9,135 nt of DNA, taken from NCBI GenBank assembly GCA_002712135.1, contig PASO01000034.1:2202-11336 (forward strand). The letters run 5' to 3'. Under the pieces are notes generated by a model. It was not told the DNA's origin. It saw only the letters and a list, made by a program, of their open reading frames with translations, and made no database searches. This DNA comes from Gammaproteobacteria bacterium (GTDB lineage Bacteria > Pseudomonadota > Gammaproteobacteria > Pseudomonadales > Azotimanducaceae). Of this stretch, positions 6,484-9,135 are shown one piece after another (the stretch's first letter is position 1; each line of letters begins with the position of its first letter). A program made the position numbers and the translations under genes.

Positions 6484-7568
6484 AGATTAACAATATTACA
6501 GTGACTCCTCTTCGAATTGGCAAGTCACTGATACGCATTCAGACCGATGCCGGGGTTGAAGGCTGGTCCGAGGCCTCAGGCCGCAACCTGTCAGTTTTTG
6601 ATGCGTATCTCGAAAACCGCATTAAGCCGGCACTCATCGGCGAAGATCCGCGCACCATCGAGCGGCACTGGACAACGCTTGCACTCGGCAAAGATGAAGT
6701 CGTTTTTAGGCTACCGGGCTGGGCAGTCGGCATCATAGATGTTGCGCTTTGGGATCTCCTCGGCAAAGAGACCGGCCTGCCAGTGCACATGCTCATGGGT
6801 GGTGCCGCTAGAAAAATCATTCCGCTTTACTGGAGCACGGGTTCGGGATGGCGGATGCAGCCAGAAGAAATGCTGCGCCTCGTTGAAGATGGCTGGAAAC
6901 GTGGATTCCGGGCGTTCAAGATTCGCATGGACTGGCGCGGCTGGCGTCAGGACGTGGATCCGGAGAAGGACTACCGAATGTTTAAGCTGGTACGGGAGTT
7001 CCTGCTAGATGATATCTATCTCGGGTTTGATGCCAATAACGGTTACTCGGTATCCACGGCTATTCAACAGGGGCGACGCTTCGAAAAGCTTGGCATTAGC
7101 CACTTCGAGGAACCGATTCCACACTGGGACCTGCCCGGCTTAAAACAAGTCGCGGATGCCCTAGATGTAGCTATATCAGCAGGAGAGCAGGATGAGTACA
7201 GCTGGTGGTTTCAGCAACTCGTACACCTCGGAAATCCTGACATCCTTCAACCAGACATTCTAAATGCTGGTGGACCATCAGAGGTGAAGCGCATCTTTGA
7301 ATGGGCAGAAACAGTCAACAAACCAGTGATGCCGCATAGTCCTCAGGCAGGGATTAACTCGATGGCATCGATGCACGTCTATGCCACCAGCCAGAATGCG
7401 ACCCGACCACATGAATTTTCTATCGAGTTTTCCGGGCCATTGGATGAGGTCGCGGAACTCTACGGCGAAGACGTATTGCCCCGTGAGGGCACCATCACGC
7501 TGACAGACAAGCCAGGCCTAGGTATCGATCTCAATGAAGCTGCTGTAGAACGCTTATCGAAACGGTAG
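6480..7568 (+). CDS. enolase-superfamily enzyme, mandelate racemase type (probable acid-sugar dehydratase)
   Basis: 362 residues, full length for the mandelate racemase / muconate lactonizing enzyme family: N-terminal capping domain (about 1-120) then a TIM barrel. Metal ligands are D184 (GFDANN), E210 (FEEP) and E236 (SAGEQ). The D259 (QPDIL) and H286 (MPHSPQ) pair forms the general base dyad. Spacings from the first ligand (26, 52, 75, 102) equal those of mandelate racemase D195/E221/E247/D270/H297. The second-strand motif is K147-I-R149, KxR rather than KxK, so two-base racemisation is unlikely and dehydration or a one-base reaction is favoured. It should abstract the alpha proton of a 2-hydroxy acid with Mg2+. 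Coupled by a 4-base overlap to the upstream hydrolase, which may supply the free acid. A truncated relative lies at 9041-9135. Substrate not assignable from sequence. Confidence 0.92.
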   Translation: MKINNITVTPLRIGKSLIRIQTDAGVEGWSEASGRNLSVFDAYLENRIKPALIGEDPRTIERHWTTLALGKDEVVFRLPGWAVGIIDVALWDLLGKETGLPVHMLMGGAARKIIPLYWSTGSGWRMQPEEMLRLVEDGWKRGFRAFKIRMDWRGWRQDVDPEKDYRMFKLVREFLLDDIYLGFDANNGYSVSTAIQQGRRFEKLGISHFEEPIPHWDLPGLKQVADALDVAISAGEQDEYSWWFQQLVHLGNPDILQPDILNAGGPSEVKRIFEWAETVNKPVMPHSPQAGINSMASMHVYATSQNATRPHEFSIEFSGPLDEVAELYGEDVLPREGTITLTDKPGLGIDLNEAAVERLSKR

Positions 7569-7587
7569 TTTTAACAAAAGATAAAAC
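7568..7587 (+). terminator. weak AT-rich hairpin at the end of the hydrolase-enolase pair
   Basis: GTTTTA and TAAAAC can pair around an 8-base loop, and a T-run (7600-7605) follows 12 bases later. The stem has only one G-C pair, so this is a poor intrinsic terminator. Confidence 0.18.
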
Positions 7588-7921
7588 CAATACTGCTACT
7601 TTTTTGAAATCTCTGTGTAAGCCCTGTTACGCAGAAACGCAGCAAAGCGTGTAACAAACGTAATTAAATTGGGCAGGAGATCATGAATCTGTTGTTAAAT
7701 TTTTTGTGTTCCCGTGTAGTCTCACTAGAGGCTGGATTTTAAAAAAGAGAAAGCTAGTGTGGTAACCTAAAAAGTATCGAATAAGCGATTGTAGAAGTAC
7801 ATATTGATGAAAGTTGCCAGCATTTTTTACGCACAATAATACTTAATTCTGCGTATCTCATATATTTACATACTTCAATTGCCTGGTTTTTAATAGCAAT
7901 TTTTTTAAGGACAGATATTAA
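7569..7921. other. AT-rich intergenic region upstream of the reductase
   Basis: No gene or decayed gene recognised on either strand. Visible structures: GTTTTA (7568-7573) with TAAAAC (7582-7587), an AT-only-type stem right at the enolase gene's stop; TGTTAC (7625-7630) with GTAACA (7651-7656) around a doubled ACGCAG (7629-7634, 7637-7642); and CACTAG with CTAGTG about 25 bases apart near 7723-7759. A TTTACA at 7865-7870 is a possible -35 box for the reductase but no good -10 follows at the right distance. Confidence 0.5.
7907..7911 (+). promoter_or_regulatory. ribosome binding site of the reductase
   Basis: AAGGA ends 10 bases before the ATG at 7922, supporting that start; no other in-frame ATG lies close by. 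Confidence 0.6.
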
Positions 7922-9013
7922 ATGTCAGCTATTTCCGGATCTGCAGATGGGCCCGTTGCCGTGACTGGTGCAGCCGGTTTTATCGGTTCTCACATTGTCA
8001 AGAATCTGGTTGAACATGGGTACTATGTTCATGCCTGCGTGCGCGATACAGGGCGAGAAGACAAGATGTCATACCTACGGAAGATTGAGGAGAAAGGCCC
8101 GGGTAATGTGAAGTTTTTTTCTTGTGACCTTTATGATGCCGCCAAAGGCGCCTATGACGAACCATTTACCGGTTGTTCCGCGGTATTGCACGCAGCTGCC
8201 GATATAGGCAGCGATGCGGCCACCTACGGCAGTATTTCACCCTTAAAACAGTACGAGGGAATCGTAGATATGACCGCGGCTATCCTAGAGTCCTGTCGAA
8301 AAGCAGGTACGGTGAAGCGAGTGATCTATACGTCTTCCGTTGCTGCGATATTTGGTCCAGGCGCTCCTGATCGTCCCGTCGATCACATATTCACGGAAGA
8401 TGATTGGTGTGGTGGTACCTATGAGACTCTGGAAGATCGTCATACTGATGAAAACGGAGAAATGACTTGGACCAACGAAAAACGTGCCTATGGAAAAGGT
8501 AAACTGGACGCGGAGAAGGCAAGCTTTGCCTTTGGGGATGCAAGTGGCATCGACGTTATCTCCATTTGCCCTTTTCATGTCATGGGACCATTGCTCGGTG
8601 TCCCACATGACACTCTATGGCCGCATCGACTTGGTGTTGCTCTCGCTGGCGAGCGAGAAATGGAATCACATGGAACGATGCGGTGGAACATTATCGATGT
8701 GCGTGATATCGCGGAAGCACAGCGTCTTGCAATCGAGAGTAATGTGGCGACTAATGGCTCTCGATATTGCCTGACGGCCAAGGATGAATCTGGCGAGCCA
8801 ACCGGGGAGGAATTTCTCGATATGTTGCAGACACTTTTTCCAAACCACAAAGTCTGTGGAGGTTATAGACCGGAGCCAACAGAGAAGCGTTTTCGATGTC
8901 GTTGTACCAAGGCGATAAATGAGCTCGGACTTGAGCCGTATAGCATAGAGGATACGCTGCGGGATACGGGTAATTCCCTCATTGAATTAGGATCCGCTCC
9001 CGCGTCGGCCTGA
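7922..9013 (+). CDS. extended short-chain dehydrogenase/reductase, dihydroflavonol-4-reductase-like
   Basis: 363 residues, typical of extended SDRs of the NAD-dependent epimerase/dehydratase (PF01370) superfamily. The Rossmann motif TGAAGFIG is at 15-22, R41 after the second strand (CVRD) is the NADPH-binding arginine of the DFR-like branch, the catalytic serine is S138 or S139 (YTSSVA) and the catalytic pair is Y190-G-K-G-K194. It should reduce an aldehyde or ketone (or run in reverse) in the cytoplasm. The stretch between S138 and Y190 is longer than in simple DFR proteins. It is monocistronic as far as can be seen, 353 bases from the enolase-superfamily gene, and is followed within about 30 bases by a broken copy of that gene. 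Its true substrate cannot be told; an aldehyde reductase in the same catabolic set is a reasonable guess. Confidence 0.9.
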   Translation: MSAISGSADGPVAVTGAAGFIGSHIVKNLVEHGYYVHACVRDTGREDKMSYLRKIEEKGPGNVKFFSCDLYDAAKGAYDEPFTGCSAVLHAAADIGSDAATYGSISPLKQYEGIVDMTAAILESCRKAGTVKRVIYTSSVAAIFGPGAPDRPVDHIFTEDDWCGGTYETLEDRHTDENGEMTWTNEKRAYGKGKLDAEKASFAFGDASGIDVISICPFHVMGPLLGVPHDTLWPHRLGVALAGEREMESHGTMRWNIIDVRDIAEAQRLAIESNVATNGSRYCLTAKDESGEPTGEEFLDMLQTLFPNHKVCGGYRPEPTEKRFRCRCTKAINELGLEPYSIEDTLRDTGNSLIELGSAPASA

Positions 9014-9040
9014 ACTGAACTACTCATTCAATTACGTGAA

Positions 9041-9135
9041 AACAATGCTGGTGGACCATCGAAGGTGACGCGCATCTTCAAATTAGCAGAAGCAGCCAAC
9101 AAGCCAGTGATGCCGCACAGTCCCCAGGCAGCCAT
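9041..9135 (+). pseudogene. 5'-truncated second copy of the enolase-superfamily gene (runs off the window)
   Basis: Bases 9044-9135 align without gaps to 7263-7354 with 14 mismatches in 92. In translation 23 of 30 residues agree with residues 262-291 of the full enzyme, including the catalytic histidine block VMPHSPQA; five of the changes are silent. Similarity stops abruptly at about 9041, just after the reductase stop; there is no start codon in the frame and the first 261 residues are missing. This is therefore a fragment of a diverged paralogue, not a fresh duplicate. The frame is open to the window end, so how much of the 3' part survives cannot be seen. Confidence 0.82.

Noticed and set aside
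7723..7759. CACTAG / CTAGTG inverted repeat as a terminator
   Set aside because: The loop is about 25 bases, the stem six base pairs, and no T-run follows.

Overview
The window looks like an accessory, catabolism-flavoured stretch of a Gram-negative proteobacterial chromosome. This is an inference from moderate GC in the genes, Shine-Dalgarno starts, a twin-arginine signal peptide and the protein families; I cannot name the species. It carries six intact protein genes, one decayed gene, one truncated gene copy at the right edge and one small element with transposon-like ends. No RNA gene, CRISPR array or phage gene is visible.

Layout, left to right. Bases 1-385 are non-coding, with several short palindromes in front of a zinc-dependent alcohol dehydrogenase (386-1429, +). 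The gap after it (1430-1652) holds a 158-bp element bounded by 25-bp imperfect terminal inverted repeats. A large exported DUF3604 (PHP-like metal-dependent) protein follows on the minus strand (1653-3701). A control region with three inverted repeats (about 3702-3959) separates it from a divergent, Tat-exported family VIII esterase / class C beta-lactamase-like hydrolase (3960-5234, +). The next gap, 5235-5724, is the wreck of a phytanoyl-CoA dioxygenase gene on the minus strand, with an intact-looking start and stop but large deletions and a frame change. A cytoplasmic alpha/beta hydrolase (5725-6483, +) overlaps by 4 bp an enolase-superfamily enzyme of the mandelate racemase type (6480-7568, +). 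After an AT-rich 353-bp gap comes an NADP-type extended short-chain reductase (7922-9013, +). About 30 bp beyond its stop, a second, 5'-truncated copy of the enolase-superfamily gene begins and runs off the window.

How the genes may work together (inference): the translationally coupled hydrolase and enolase-superfamily enzyme suggest an ester or lactone is opened to a 2-hydroxy acid, which is then dehydrated or isomerised. The two oxidoreductases (MDR and SDR) could oxidise or reduce the alcohol/keto intermediates, while the exported esterase and DUF3604 protein act on a substrate outside the cytoplasm. The wrecked oxygenase, truncated enolase copy and transposon-like ends show that this cluster has been reshuffled. 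I see a plausible uncharacterised acid-sugar or ester catabolic module, but no proof of a new kind of system.
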